Origin: Onthophagus taurus
Lineage: Eukaryota; Arthropoda; Insecta; Coleoptera; Scarabaeidae
Length of the DNA stretch: 64,000 bases
Assembly: GCF_036711975.1 (NCBI RefSeq)
Contig: NC_091967.1
Location: forward strand, 24,614,001 to 24,678,000
Direction of reading: 5' to 3'
Within the stretch, counting starts at the first letter, position 1, and the number at the start of each line of letters is the position of its first letter. This document shows, piece by piece, positions 1 to 43,135 of the stretch. The translations under genes were made by a program, and so were the position numbers. Under the pieces are notes generated by a model. The model did no database searches and was not told where the DNA came from. It saw nothing but the letters and a program-made list of their open reading frames with translations.

Positions 1-20
1 AGTTCACAAATGTTATTAGT

Positions 21-905
21 AGGGCACGGAACTTTTCTAACAAAACGATACGATTTCCCCCCTCCACTCGTTCACAGCAGAAAATTTCATACAAAAGTTG
101 TTCTAAATTAAATTCTAAAACTATTTTCTCAATAAAAAAAATATATATATAATTTTTTTTTGAGATTATGTTCTTAATTATTGATCAAATCAAAAATTTT
201 TATTAACAATATTTGTTTAGAATTACTTCAGGAACAGTGTTTTTATCTCCTTAATTATTGATTAAATCAAAAAAAATAGTCGACAAAGTTTGTTTAGAAT
301 TGTTTCAGGAACAATTATTGTTAACATAATTTTTTTCTAACTTGAAATTTTAATTTCCCACTGAACAGTATGCTACAAAAATTAATATTTTTGAGGTTAT
401 ATCCTTATTGTTGATTTAATCAAAAAATGTTGTTAACAAAATTTGTTTAGAAATACTTCAGGAACAGTGTTTCTTAATACAATTTTTTGCTAACTTGAAA
501 TTATAATTTCCCTCTGAATAGTATGTTATCAAAATTAATTATCTCAACAAGTATTGTTTTTATTAAAAAATATTTTAAATAAGATTTGTTTCAATTTCGA
601 TTTTGAATCAATTATCTTAATAAAAGATTTTTACATCTCTATTAATTAAGCATCTAAGTATAATTATGTATAAAAACGGAAAAATTATTATTTTGAGGTT
701 ATCTCCTTAATTATTGATTAAATCAAAAAAAATTGTCGACAAAGTTTGTTTAGAATTGTTTCAGGAACAATTTTTGTTAACACAATTTTTTTCTAACTTG
801 ACATTTTAATTTCCCACTGAATAGTATGCTGTTCTTTTAATCAAGATTTTCTGAGAACGAGTGGAGGGGAAATCGTATCGTTTTGTTACAAAAGTTCCGT
901 GCCCT
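21..905. mobile_element. Non-autonomous TIR element (MITE-like) with internal tandem repeats
   Basis: About 50 bp at the left end (from 21, beginning agggcacggaactttt) is repeated in inverse orientation at 855-905, with only one or two differences. Between the ends there is no ORF. Instead a roughly 130-150-bp segment containing ggttatctccttaattattg and tttgtttagaattgtttcag recurs about four times (near 165, 245, 405 and 695). No clear target duplication was found at the edges. The superfamily is unknown. The element lies 530 bp from the end of the ST13 coding region. Confidence 0.75.
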
Positions 906-1434
906 GGTTAATAGTTATGGCACAAATTACTAGATATGTGGAAAAAGTGCTACCAACTGACTCTTATTTTGCTGATAGCAATCCTACTGACAAACACTGT
1001 TTATACAACACTGTTTTAACACATACTACAACCTGTTTAAAGTGAAGTTTTTAGTTTAAGTGTTATTTATAATAGCACCAGCCTATGAAAGCCTTTGTAC
1101 TCATAATGAATAAGTTTGGGTTAATTTTAAAGAATTTGAATAAAATTAAAATCTATAATGTAAAGGCTTAATAACAATTTATTATTGAACCACTAAAATC
1201 AATATATGATACTCAATAACTAGTACCTAAAGATCTAAATTAATGACGTTACGCAAAAAACAAAACGTGATTTCAGTCTTTCAGCACACCATGAAAATTA
1301 AGCTGAATGTATTTATGTAGATAATAAAAAAACTAACATATACCAATCAACATTAATAAATTTATCATGAATTAACATGCAAAAAAAAAACTTCTTTCCT
1401 CCCTTGAGCTGTATCAATTCTCCATTCTTTATTT
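906..1434. other. Intergenic and ST13 3' flank
   Basis: AT-rich sequence without a supportable ORF. The part near 1380-1434 should be the ST13 3' UTR. Nothing else is recognised. Confidence 0.5.
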
Positions 1435-2733
1435 TTAATCCAATGGATCTTCTTCTGGCATTCCCCCGGTTGATGGAGTGGTTCCTCCAAAACCTCCAAA
1501 ATTTGGCATACCACCCGGAAATCCTGGAAAACCACCTGCTCCACCTTGACTACCCAATTTCGATGATAATTTTTCAATTACTGCTTTTATTTTTGGGTTG
1601 TTTTGATAAGATGCTAATTTAGCAGGGTTTGTAGATATATCTTTAAATGCTGCTTCTACTTCAGGATCCTACACAAATAAAAGTTTATAAATAAAAAATG
1701 ATTTTTTTTTAAATTTGAATTTACCTGAAATGCTTGCAATATTTCAGGATCTTGTAACAATTTATATAAATTTCCCATCCCACCCATTCCTCCCATTCCA
1801 GGCATTCCACCCAAACCCTCCTCATCACCAGTTGCCTCTGGTTGAGTTGCAGCCTTAGTATGAGCTTCTCTATAAGCTCTAAGTTTTTCCCTTTTAACTT
1901 TTTCTTCCTTATCAGCTTTTTTCCTTTCAATTTTAATGTTATGTTGTTCAATTTTCAAAGCATTCGGTTGAACTTCCTTCAACCACTCATCAGTTTGCTC
2001 ATCGAAATCGATTTTAGCAGCTTGTCGTAAATCTTTAGCTGATTTTTCCCATTCTCCTAATAAACGATAGGCACGCCCTCTGAATTTGTAAGCGGCTGCT
2101 GAGTCACAGTTCAATTCCAAAGCTTTTGTGCAATCTTTAATGCAAGCATTTGGTTTCGACATGTTTAAATATGCTTGTCCTCTTTTGGCAAACAATAAGG
2201 CAGATTGAGGGTTTAATTTTATTGCTTCAGTATATAATTCAACAGCTTTATCATAGTTACCAGCAGCACCTTCTTGAACGGCTTCAATACGTTTCACATC
2301 AGCTTGATCTTCTTCTTCTACACTAACCTCTTTAGTGGAATCTCCCATAATTTGAGTTTCTTCATTAATCACATCAGGTTCAATACAACCTAACATACAA
2401 AATATTCATTAATATGTATTATAAAATGAAATAATCATTGTGATTACCTGTTGTGTCAAATTCCAATTCGGATTCGACATCAGAATCAATGTCCCCAGTT
2501 TCTTTTGGATCAACTTCCGGTTCGGAAGCCATTGGTTTAGTAGTAGAAGGTTCTTCAGTAGGAGTTACAGTTGGGTTTTCATTCCTTGGTGGTAGCGTAG
2601 CTCCAAGTGAAACGATATAGTCTCTGAAGAACTTTAATTCATCAAAATGCAAAACGTCGGGTTGTTGCTTGCAAACGTCAATAAACAGCTTCAATTTGTC
2701 GATGCTGTCTTGATCCAGAGGCATGGTTTTCAT
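1435..2733 (-). CDS. ST13: Hsc70-interacting protein Hip (ST13)
   Basis: Cytosolic co-chaperone that binds the Hsp70/Hsc70 ATPase domain, slows ADP release and stabilises the substrate-bound state. Three exons on the minus strand: 2448-2733, 1725-2389 and 1435-1668. All have GT-AG borders and keep frame across the joins, giving 394 residues (family about 370-400). In order: N-terminal dimerisation domain (MPLDQDSIDKLKLFIDVC), an acidic spacer, three TPR motifs (about residues 110-220), a charged Lys/Glu-rich helix, a GGMP-type glycine/methionine stretch (GGMPGMGGMGGMGNLYKLL), and the C-terminal DP/STI1-like domain (DPEVEAAFKDISTNPAKL) ending EEDPLD. The start is the ATG at 2731-2733; an alternative Met lies three codons in. 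It is divergent from DDX41 and shares its promoter region. The gene appears intact. Confidence 0.96.
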
Positions 2734-3167
2734 ATTCGATGGTTTTTGAAGTATAAATTTAGTAAACTTTGGTAAAAGCTGGATAAAAAGAACAGAATTT
2801 AGGCCCGGATTAAAACGTACGTGAGGGAATAAATTAACAGCCGATAAAACACCGGTCGCGGTCGTTGTCTCAAGTTTTCGACTAGAGGGCGCTGACGCAC
2901 GTATTTATCAAACTTTACTGGATCTTTCTAGAAAAAATCGGTTTTACATATATTTATAACAAATATTTATCTTAAACGTGTTTAATTCAATAACATTTAA
3001 AAATTTTTATTCAAAATTTAAATTCAACTTTAAAATAAGATTAATATTTTTATGTTGCTATGGTAACATATATTACAAAAATAATAGAAATGACAGATGT
3101 CAAAATTGTTAAATTTTAGGTTATGTCGTTTTAGTAAACATCAAAATATACGTTATAAAACATTAAA
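2734..3167. promoter_or_regulatory. Bidirectional promoter region between ST13 and DDX41
   Basis: This is the whole 434-bp gap between the start codons of two divergent housekeeping genes, so both core promoters and 5' UTRs should be here. It is more GC-rich near 2810-2910 than its surroundings. No TATA box is convincing at a sensible place. A CTCF-like motif (2879-2895) and an imperfect palindrome tgacagatgtca near 3091 are the visible candidate sites. Confidence 0.65.
2879..2895 (+). promoter_or_regulatory. CTCF-like motif
   Basis: The string cgactagagggcgctga closely resembles the conserved core of the CTCF binding motif (YAGRGGGCGCY-like). It sits midway between two divergent genes, where such sites are common. 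Binding itself is an inference. Confidence 0.45.
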
Positions 3168-34319
<31,152 letters not shown>

Positions 34320-34635
34320 ATATTAAAAAACTATAGATATTTAATTTTAAACTTTATTTAAAAAATTAACCGTTCAAAACTTAATATTTTTAACAAATAC
34401 AATAATTTATGTAAGAAATTACAATAGTGTATAATTTTTTAAAAATAAATTGGTATAATTTAAAAATATTAAAAAAATATTTTGGAGATTTTCCCCCAAC
34501 TTTAAATTCTTTAAAAGAACCATATATATCTTTAAATGGAACATTTATGTTTTAACATTCACCATTTATTTGTATCATATTGTTACGTTTGATTTACAAC
34601 AATTTTTTTGTTTGTTTTTTCGATGTTTTAGCTCC

Positions 34636-35374
34636 TCAAGAAGTTTCAACCTTATTCTCTCCATTAATAACATCAACATTTTTTTTTGATAAATCATCAA
34701 ATTGATCGGATTTTTCATTATTTTCTTTTGGAGAAAATATAATTGCAATTATATTTACTTGCAATATAAAATAAGCCAATACAATATGTACAATGAGTTG
34801 CGCAACAAATAATATGATAATTGTTGTAAAAATTCTAAACCACAATATCAACCTATCAACAAAATTCACATCATTATTTTCTTCAACTTGTTGGCGTATA
34901 ATAGTATGATGAGGCAGATGATTTGCCTTTAAAAATAATTTATTTTCACCTTCAATATGTTCTGTCATTAAAACCAACAATCTATCACATATGATGGTAC
35001 CTTCTTTACATCCAATGTGATCAAAAACTACAATAACAACAAAAGTAATTGTTTTAATCATATTTTTTTACTTAAACTTACATGCATAACATTCTTTTTT
35101 CGCGTCCTTTACGTTATGACCAGAGTTTAAAAAGATGTCGAGCATTTCATGTTCACAATGGGCCCAATTATTAGAGCACTATAAATAAGGAAAATGATTC
35201 AAACACAAATATGGTAAATGAGCCCGTTAAATTCACCTGGAGAATATATGCATACATGCCAGCACATATATCATTACAGCGAACACACTGCTTATTAGAA
35301 TTTACACTTGATGCTTCGATTATAATAATTGAAACAAAAAATAGAGGCCATGTGTATAACTTAAACATTTTCAC
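34636..35374 (-). CDS. Unrecognised small type I membrane protein, three exons
   Basis: Exons 35237-35374, 35082-35178 and 34636-35027 have GT-AG introns of 58 and 54 bp and keep frame to give 208 residues. The N-terminus is a signal peptide (MKMFKLYTWPLFFVSIIIIE, then ASS). The following ectodomain is short and Cys-rich (CVRCNDICAGMYAY, CSNNWAHCEHEM, then KKECYAFFDHIGC). A single membrane span follows (IFTTIIILFVAQLIVHIVLA), then a Lys/Asp/Glu/Asn-rich cytoplasmic tail. I do not recognise the family. The even Cys spacing suggests a disulfide-bonded secreted-type domain. It converges on DDX41, with 317 bp between stop codons. Confidence 0.6.
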
Positions 35375-35639
35375 TGAATAATTCGGATTGATTCAACACG
35401 TAAGTTGCATTCTAATGCGACATCTTTATGTGTAGGTGGTTATAAGTATTGATTTTCATCAATTTATATGAGGAAATATATATGTTTATACATACATATA
35501 AATATATAATGATATAAATTTAAATTTATAATACCAAAAATATTTTATTAGTTCTATTATTACATGTTTTTTATCGAACTTCTTGAAAACCTCCAAAAAA
35601 AAAACGATATTTTGCTATTTATGTATTAATAACAGAAAT

Positions 35640-35835
35640 ATATAATCTATAATAATCATTTTATCATATTTAGACACTAATTTCCACTAATAATAAATCT
35701 ATTCATTCGAAAATATCTTTTTCTTTAAAACCAAAAAGATATATTTTTCCAAGAGATATAAAAGAATTAGAACCTTGTGACGATAAAGAGTAGATTCGTT
35801 TTCTAGCAAATTTAAAAGCAATAAATCATATAAGT
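35640..35835 (+). pseudogene. Truncated copy of the first visible exon of the 47079 gene
   Basis: Plus-strand translation gives SLKPKRYIFPRDIKELEPCD, one stop (TAG for Leu), then IRFLANLKAIN, matching residues encoded at 47110-47235. The preceding sequence (tgtattaataacagaaat ... catatttag) also matches 46880-46945, so intron and exon were copied together. It ends abruptly where the 183-bp satellite begins. Confidence 0.8.
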
Positions 35836-38395
35836 ATTTTTAAGAATCTTGATTTGATATGTATTAAATTGTAGTTTAATGATTTATGATATGATAAAAA
35901 AATTATAAGATAATATTATTGAAATGTTCCGGAAAAATTATTAAATTATTGTCAAATTTATGAATAAAAAATGATACGAAATTTTCAAATAATCATATCG
36001 ATTGTATTTGTAAGAATCATCATATGATATGTATATTAAATTGTAGCTTAAATATTCTACTTTATGATATAATACAGAAATTATAAGATAATATTATTGA
36101 AATTTCCAGGAAAAAATATTAAGGAAGAAATTGTCAAATTTATAAATCAAAAATATTACGAAATTTACAAAAATTCATATCAACTGTATGTTTAAAACTC
36201 TTGATATGATATGTATGTTAAATTGTCGCTTAAAGATTCCAGTTTATGATATGACATAAAAACGATAAGATAATATTAATGAAATTTTCAGGAAAAAATT
36301 ATTAAAGACGAAATTGTCAAATTTATAAATCGAAAATATTACAAAATTTACAAAAATTCATTTCAACTGTATGTTTAAAACTCTTGATATGATATGTATG
36401 TTAAATTGTGGCTTAAAGATTCCATTTTATAATATGATATAAAAACTATAAGATAATATTAATGAAATTTTCAGGAAAAAATTATTAAAGAAGGAATTGT
36501 CAAATTTATGAACAAAAAGTTATACGAAATTTTCAAAAAATCATATCTACCTTATTTTTAAGGATCTTGATATGATATGTATGTTAAATTGTGGCCTACA
36601 GACTTTAGTTTATGATATGATATAGAAATTATAAGGTAATATTAATGAAATTTCAAGGAAAAAATTATTAAAGACGAAATTGTCAAATTTATAAATCAAA
36701 AATATTATGAAATTTACAAAAATTCATATCAACTGTATGTTTAAAACTCTTGATATGATATGTATGTTAAATTGTGGCCTAAAGATTCTAGTTAATGATA
36801 TGATATAAAAACTATAAGATAATATTAATGAAATTTTCAGGAAAAAATTATTAAAGAAGGAATTGTTAAATTTATGAATAAAAAGTTATACGAAATTTTC
36901 AAAAAATCATATCAACCTTATTTTTAAGGATCTTGATATGATAGATATGTTAAATTGTGGCCTAAAGATTTTAGTTTATGATATGAGATATAAGAACTGT
37001 TGGATAATATTAATGAAATTTTCAGGAAAAAATTATTAAAGACGAAATTGTCAAATTTATAAATCAAAAATATTACGAAATTTACAAAAATTCAAATTAA
37101 CTGTATGTTTAAAACTATTGATATGATATGTATGTTAAATTATGGCTTAAAGATTCTAGTCTATGATATGATATAAAAACGATAAGATAATATTATTGAA
37201 ATTTTCAGGAAAGAATTATTAAAGAAAGAATTGTCAAATTTATGAATAAAAAGTTATACGAAATTTTCAAAAAATCATATCAACCTTATTTTTAAGGATC
37301 TTGATATGATACGTATGCTAAATTGTGGCCTACAGATTTTAGTTTATGATATGATATAGAAATTATAGGATATTATTGAAATTTCCAAGAAAAAATTATT
37401 AAAGAAGAGATTGTCAAATTTATGAATAAAAAGTTATACGAAATTTTCAAAAAAACATATCAACTTATTTTTAAGGACCTCGATATGATATGTATGTTAA
37501 ATTGTGGCCTACATCTTTAAGTTTATGATATGATATAGAAATTATAAGATAATATTAATGAAATTTCAAAAAATTCATATCAACTGTATCTTTAAAACTC
37601 TTGATATGATATGTATGTTAAATTGTAGTTTAAAGATTTTGATTTATGATATGATATAAAAACGATAAGATAATATCATTGAAATTTTCAGGAGAAAATT
37701 ATTAAAGACGAAATTGTCAAATTTATAAAACAAAAATATTACGAAATTTACAAAAATTCATATCAACTGTATCTTTAAAACTTTTGATGTGATATGTGTG
37801 TTAAATTGTAGTTTAAAGATTTTAGTTTATGATATGATATAAAAACGATAAGATAATATCATTGAAATTTTCAGGAAAAAATTATTAAAGAAAGAATTGT
37901 CAAATTTATGAATAAAAAGTTATACGAAATTTTCAAAAAATCATATCAATCTTATTTTTAAGGATCTTGATATGATATGTATGTTAAATTGTGGCCTAAA
38001 GATTTTAGTTTATGATATGATATAAAAACTATTAGGTAATATTAATGAAATTTCTAGGAAAAAATTATTAAAGAAGAAATTATCAAATTTATAAATCAAA
38101 AATATTACGAAATTTACAAAAATATCAACTGTATCTTTAAAACTCTTGATATGATATGTATGTTAAATTGTGGCTTCAAGATTCTAGTTTATGATATGAT
38201 ATAAAAACGATAAGATAATATTATTGAAATTTTCAGGAAAAAATTATTACAGAAGGAATTGTCAAATTTATGAATACAAAGCTATACGAAATTTTCAAAA
38301 AATCATATCAACCTTATTTTTAAGGATCTTGATATGATATGTATGTTAAATTGTGGCCTACAGATTTTAGTTTATGATATAATATAGAAATTATA
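35836..38395. repeat. 183-bp AT-rich satellite array, about 14 units
   Basis: The marker ttgatatgatatgtatgtta recurs at 36201, 36384, 36567 and 36750 (183-bp period) and on to about 38330. Two variants of the unit alternate in much of the array, one with tcatatcaactgtatg and one with tcatatcaaccttattttta, giving a near 366-bp higher-order repeat. One unit near 37560 is shortened. The array resumes at 45810-46320 after the LINE insertion. Confidence 0.9.
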
Positions 38396-38397
38396 AG

Positions 38398-38420
38398 ATT
38401 ACATTACATTACATTACATA
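38398..38420 (-). repeat. Short tandem tail of the R1/I-type LINE
   Basis: Four ttaca units, read on the minus strand as (TGTAA)n. Such tails end LINEs of the I group. It lies at the left edge of the LINE plus Tc1-like insertion. Confidence 0.6.
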
Positions 38421-38425
38421 GAGTA

Positions 38426-40595
38426 CTATCGGCCAAACCTTATTTACTACATGGCGTAAGGGACAGAAAACAAATCCCCCGCACGGTCGCTTTGCCGAGT
38501 ACGGCCGAAGAATCGAAGACTGGAGGGGCGTACTCATTTTCTCTCGAACCTTTGCTCTAGCCTTGTCGTCTCTTCAACCCTGAAGTGCCGGGCGCCCGAT
38601 GCCAGCTTAAAGTCGAGCGCGCCTTGGATTCGAACAAAAATACACAATTTCGTTTTTACAATTCAAATACTGTACCAATGTTATGACGTAGTCGATTTTA
38701 AAAATTCCTAAAATAGTCAAATATATTCATTAAAATAAAATAATTGAACTTTAATAAGTGAAAAAAATTGTTTCTTAATTTTAAATACGTTTCTGTACTG
38801 TATATCTTCGTAAAGTTAAAGAATTTAGTTAAAATTCGATGTAAAAATCGTCTCTTAATTTCCATTAGTAATATTTTTTTTCTAATCTCATTTAAAATGG
38901 CATTTTAACCGTTTAATATTATAGAAAGTCTCAATAATTTCAAGCCATTTACGACCATTAATGCGTTTACGCACCGTTTCGTCACATTTTTTTGCGTATT
39001 TTTGACATAAGGCTTTTACGAATTTTTTTTTCTTGAGTTGATATATTTTTTTTGTAATAAGTCTTAAAATTTGACAATAATTTCGCACCTTCATCGTAAA
39101 TGGGTAAACAATAAACTTTTTATTTTTTGTACACTTTAGTAATGTTAAAAAATTTATTACCTTATTCACATAAGGTAATATAAAATTTCTGTTGAAACTA
39201 CCTGTAAACTGAATTTTATAGATTGTTATTTATGAGCATGATAATATTCCATATTATAATGAAAAACCATTTGATTTTGAGTATATAATTCATTTATTTA
39301 CAAAGAAAATTTTATTAATAATAAAACATTTTATTATATATATATATATATTTTTTTTTTTTTGCGCAGAGGAGGGGAAAATGCCTTACGCACCCCGGCC
39401 TACTGATGGCGCCTATAGTTCGTGGGTCGGAAAAATCGTATTTCGGCCGGGAGTGTGGGACTACAATTCTTCAACTCTTCTCCCGGAGCACCCGGATTTC
39501 TGCGGAAGTCGTTATATCCAGGATTCAATTGCAACAAAAAAAATATTGATGGTTAATATTAATTTTATTAAGGTTGTCTCAACTTACCGGCTTTGGAAGG
39601 GACTCTTCATCCCGCGGGATGAAGAGTTTTATCTTTTTCGTCTTGAGGACGACAGCCAGGTATGCGCTTATTGTTTCTCACTTGGTTTTGTCGGTCAGCA
39701 TTGAAAAAATTAAAAAGATTTCATCAAATATTAAGAACACTTTAATAATAAAAATTATACCTACTTAATAATGAATAAAATTTGTTATGTCAAAATTTAA
39801 TAATGGGTGTATAACCCGTTATTATTTTGACATTCTTCTAATCGGGATGTCATTGAGCCGACCAATCGCTGACATAAATCCCCGCCACGAAGACTATCCC
39901 ATTTCCGCATAACGTATTCTTCTAAAATAGCTCGGTCCCGAAATCGTTCGTCAAATTCCCACCCGCGTACCATATAACCCCACACCTCTTCAATGGGATT
40001 TAAATCGTTCTACGTTATTATTGTCTTGAAACCACTCCTCGACTAACCGAGCGGTATGGATGGGGCTGTTGTCTTGTACAAATGTTAGAACCTCCACCTC
40101 ATCCTCAGGATATACTGCCCTCACACTTGGAATAAAAATTTCTTCCAAAACCCCAACATAATGCCGATCAGTAAATGTTGGGGGCGAAACTTTAACCAAC
40201 GCTCCAGGCCCGGCATCGTTGATCCAACCCCATACACCTGATAAACAGTTATTGTGGTAATTGTAGTGATTCGTCAGATATCATCATCATAGAGTAGTTA
40301 CAAGGTTCTAGAGCTTACCAAGTGAGACTCGTCCACTACGACGCCAAACTCGCTGTTTCGAATTTTGGGATGACAAAAACGTCTTTTCATCCGAAAATAT
40401 GACACCTCGCCAATCCCGGTTTATATTTTCTTCACAAAATCTCAATCTGTGCTGGGCATTCTGGGGTGACAGCTGAATTTTTTCTGCCGGTATTCTAGCC
40501 CGCAAACCTATAAAATTATTAAAATTGTTTAGTCATTCTGCTATTTTCTATGTATTTCTTTAAAATACCATTCTCCTTTAAACGGTTTCGAATGG
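38426..40595 (-). repeat. Left arm of the mirrored element
   Basis: Reverse complement of 41428-43597. It carries minus-strand copies of the transposase catalytic exons (39797-40505), the 93-codon ORF (38888-39169, minus) and the 107-codon ORF (39381-39704, plus). It lacks the transposase N-terminus. Confidence 0.9.
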
Positions 40596-40772
40596 AACCG
40601 AGCGTTTTCTTCTTTATATTTGATTTTGATAGTCTTACGACTGCGTTATTTTTATATTAAGATAGTATTAATTTATTGTTATTTTTCGTAGCGGTTTCTT
40701 GTTTTTTTTTTGCTTTTGATAGTGTTAAATTAGAGTATTAAGGTAGTGATAATTTAGTGTTAAGTATTCACG

Positions 40773-42226
40773 ATGAAGGTGTTAGGTCAACCGGAAAGTA
40801 GTTTTGCGCAAAGACTGCGAATATGTGCTCTGGCCGAGGCCGGAATACCCATTCATCAAATTTGCAACCAAGTGAATTTGTCGGTAAGATTGAATAATTT
40901 TGAATATTATGATTATACAGTAAGCTTAATTCCGATTTTATCATCTACCAATTACAATTATTTTGACAATGTAAATACACAATAGTTTAACTTTTAATAA
41001 AATAATTTTGTGCTTTTGATCTGCCCATCAATTTTGTTTTTAGAAGGCAATAAAATCTGTGTGAATTTGCAGTAAAATTTGCCCGATTTTAAATGAAACT
41101 TGGGTGTATTTTAAGGAGCTCTATAATAATCATTTTGATTTGCCAAGAATAATGGAATACATTAATCAAAAGGGTTACTTGAATTATTTTTGAAAACATG
41201 AAATTCTTTGTGGTTCTATTTTTCGCTTTGTTGGTAGAGATGGACAGTAAACAAATGGATAAGGCGAGGCGCTTTGAATGGCGAGAGGGGTTTAAAGAGC
41301 ACACGAGTAGTGCCAAGAAAAACAACTGCCGATGAAGATGAGCGAATTGTCAATTATGCTCGTATGCACCCAACTTGCCCATCAAGAGCTATCCGGCAGG
41401 AATTAATAGTCGACTGCTCCCTTCAAACCATTCGAAACCGTTTAAACGAGAATGGTATTTTAAAAAAATACATAGAAAATAGCAGAATGACTAAACAATT
41501 TTAATAATTTTATAGGTTTGCGGGCTAGAATACCGGCAGAAAAAATTCAGCTGTCACCCCAGAATGCCCAGCACAGATTGAGATTTTGTGAAGAAAATAT
41601 AAACCGGGATTGGCGAGGTGTCATATTTTCGGATGAAAAGACGTTTTTGTCATCCCAAAATTCGAAACAGCGAGTTTGGCGTCGTAGTGGACGAGTCTCA
41701 CTTGGTAAGCTCTAGAACCTTGTAACTACTCTATGATGATGATATCTGACGAATCACTACAATTACCACAATAACTGTTTATCAGGTGTATGGGGTTGGA
41801 TCAACGATGCCGGGCCTGGAGCGTTGGTTAAAGTTTCGCCCCCAACATTTACTGATCGGCATTATGTTGGGGTTTTGGAAGAAATTTTTATTCCAAGTGT
41901 GAGGGCAGTATATCCTGAGGATGAGGTGGAGGTTCTAACATTTGTACAAGACAACAGCCCCATCCATACCGCTCGGTTAGTCGAGGAGTGGTTTCAAGAC
42001 AATAATAACGTAGAACGATTTAAATCCCATTGAAGAGGTGTGGGGTTATATGGTACGCGGGTGGGAATTTGACGAACGATTTCGGGACCGAGCTATTTTA
42101 GAAGAATACGTTATGCGGAAATGGGATAGTCTTCGTGGCGGGGATTTATGTCAGCGATTGGTCGGCTCAATGACATCCCGATTAGAAGAATGTCAAAATA
42201 ATAACGGGTTATACACCCATTATTAA
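40773..42226 (+). pseudogene. Tc1-like transposase of the mirrored element
   Basis: N-terminal helix-turn-helix start MKVLGQPESSFAQRLRICAL (40773), ending at a donor after NQVNLS. The second HTH segment at about 41245-41456 has WIRRGALNGERGLKSTRV, PRKTTADEDERIVNY and TIRNRLNENG. Intron 41457-41514 joins to LRARIPAEKIQLSPQNAQHR; intron 41706-41786 joins LG to VWGWINDAGPGALVKV. Catalytic motifs: VIFSDEKTF (Asp), FVQDNSPIHTARLVEEWF (Asp) and, in another frame, DLNPIEEVWGYMV (Glu). A short deletion at about 42020 shifts the frame between the second Asp and the Glu. The same deletion is in the left arm. Confidence 0.8.
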
Positions 42227-42318
42227 ATTTTGACATAACAAATTTTATTCATTATTAAGTAGGTATAATTTTTATTATTAAAGTGTTCTTAATATTTGAT
42301 GAAATCTTTTTAATTTTT

Positions 42319-42642
42319 TCAATGCTGACCGACAAAACCAAGTGAGAAACAATAAGCGCATACCTGGCTGTCGTCCTCAAGACGAAAAAGATAAAACTCT
42401 TCATCCCGCGGGATGAAGAGTCCCTTCCAAAGCCGGTAAGTTGAGACAACCTTAATAAAATTAATATTAACCATCAATATTTTTTTTGTTGCAATTGAAT
42501 CCTGGATATAACGACTTCCGCAGAAATCCGGGTGCTCCGGGAGAAGAGTTGAAGAATTGTAGTCCCACACTCCCGGCCGAAATACGATTTTTCCGACCCA
42601 CGAACTATAGGCGCCATCAGTAGGCCGGGGTGCGTAAGGCAT
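42319..42642 (-). CDS. Hypothetical 107-aa protein in both arms
   Basis: Starts MPYAPRPTDGAYSSWVGKIV and includes FRPGVWDYNSSTLLPEHPDF and CAYCFSLGFVGQH. It is antisense to the transposase, with an identical copy at 39381-39704 on the plus strand. GC content is higher than in the flanks. No family is recognised. It may be an exon of an accessory gene or simply conserved because the arms are identical. A 24-bp perfect palindrome lies inside it. Confidence 0.3.
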   Translation of the reverse strand: MPYAPRPTDGAYSSWVGKIVFRPGVWDYNSSTLLPEHPDFCGSRYIQDSIATKKILMVNINFIKVVSTYRLWKGLFIPRDEEFYLFRLEDDSQVCAYCFSLGFVGQH

Positions 42643-42853
42643 TTTCCCCTCCTCTGCGCAAAAAAAAAAAAATATATATATATATATAATAAAATGTTTT
42701 ATTATTAATAAAATTTTCTTTGTAAATAAATGAATTATATACTCAAAATCAAATGGTTTTTCATTATAATATGGAATATTATCATGCTCATAAATAACAA
42801 TCTATAAAATTCAGTTTACAGGTAGTTTCAACAGAAATTTTATATTACCTTAT

Positions 42854-43135
42854 GTGAATAAGGTAATAAATTTTTTAACATTACTAAAGTGTACAAAAAA
42901 TAAAAAGTTTATTGTTTACCCATTTACGATGAAGGTGCGAAATTATTGTCAAATTTTAAGACTTATTACAAAAAAAATATATCAACTCAAGAAAAAAAAA
43001 TTCGTAAAAGCCTTATGTCAAAAATACGCAAAAAAATGTGACGAAACGGTGCGTAAACGCATTAATGGTCGTAAATGGCTTGAAATTATTGAGACTTTCT
43101 ATAATATTAAACGGTTAAAATGCCATTTTAAATGA
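42854..43135 (+). CDS. Hypothetical 93-aa basic protein in both arms
   Basis: MNKVINFLTLLKCTKNKKFI ... KKFVKALCQKYAKKCDETVR, strongly Lys-rich and AT-rich. Identical copy at 38888-39169 (minus). No homology is recognised, and it could be a chance ORF in AT-rich DNA. Confidence 0.2.
   Translation: MNKVINFLTLLKCTKNKKFIVYPFTMKVRNYCQILRLITKKIYQLKKKKFVKALCQKYAKKCDETVRKRINGRKWLEIIETFYNIKRLKCHFK

Noticed and set aside
1377-1622. 81-codon plus-strand ORF
   Set aside because: It is the antisense shadow of ST13 exon 3, whose frame and splice sites are clear.
35836-38395. CRISPR-like array
   Set aside because: Contiguous 183-bp satellite units without spacers, in a eukaryotic genome.
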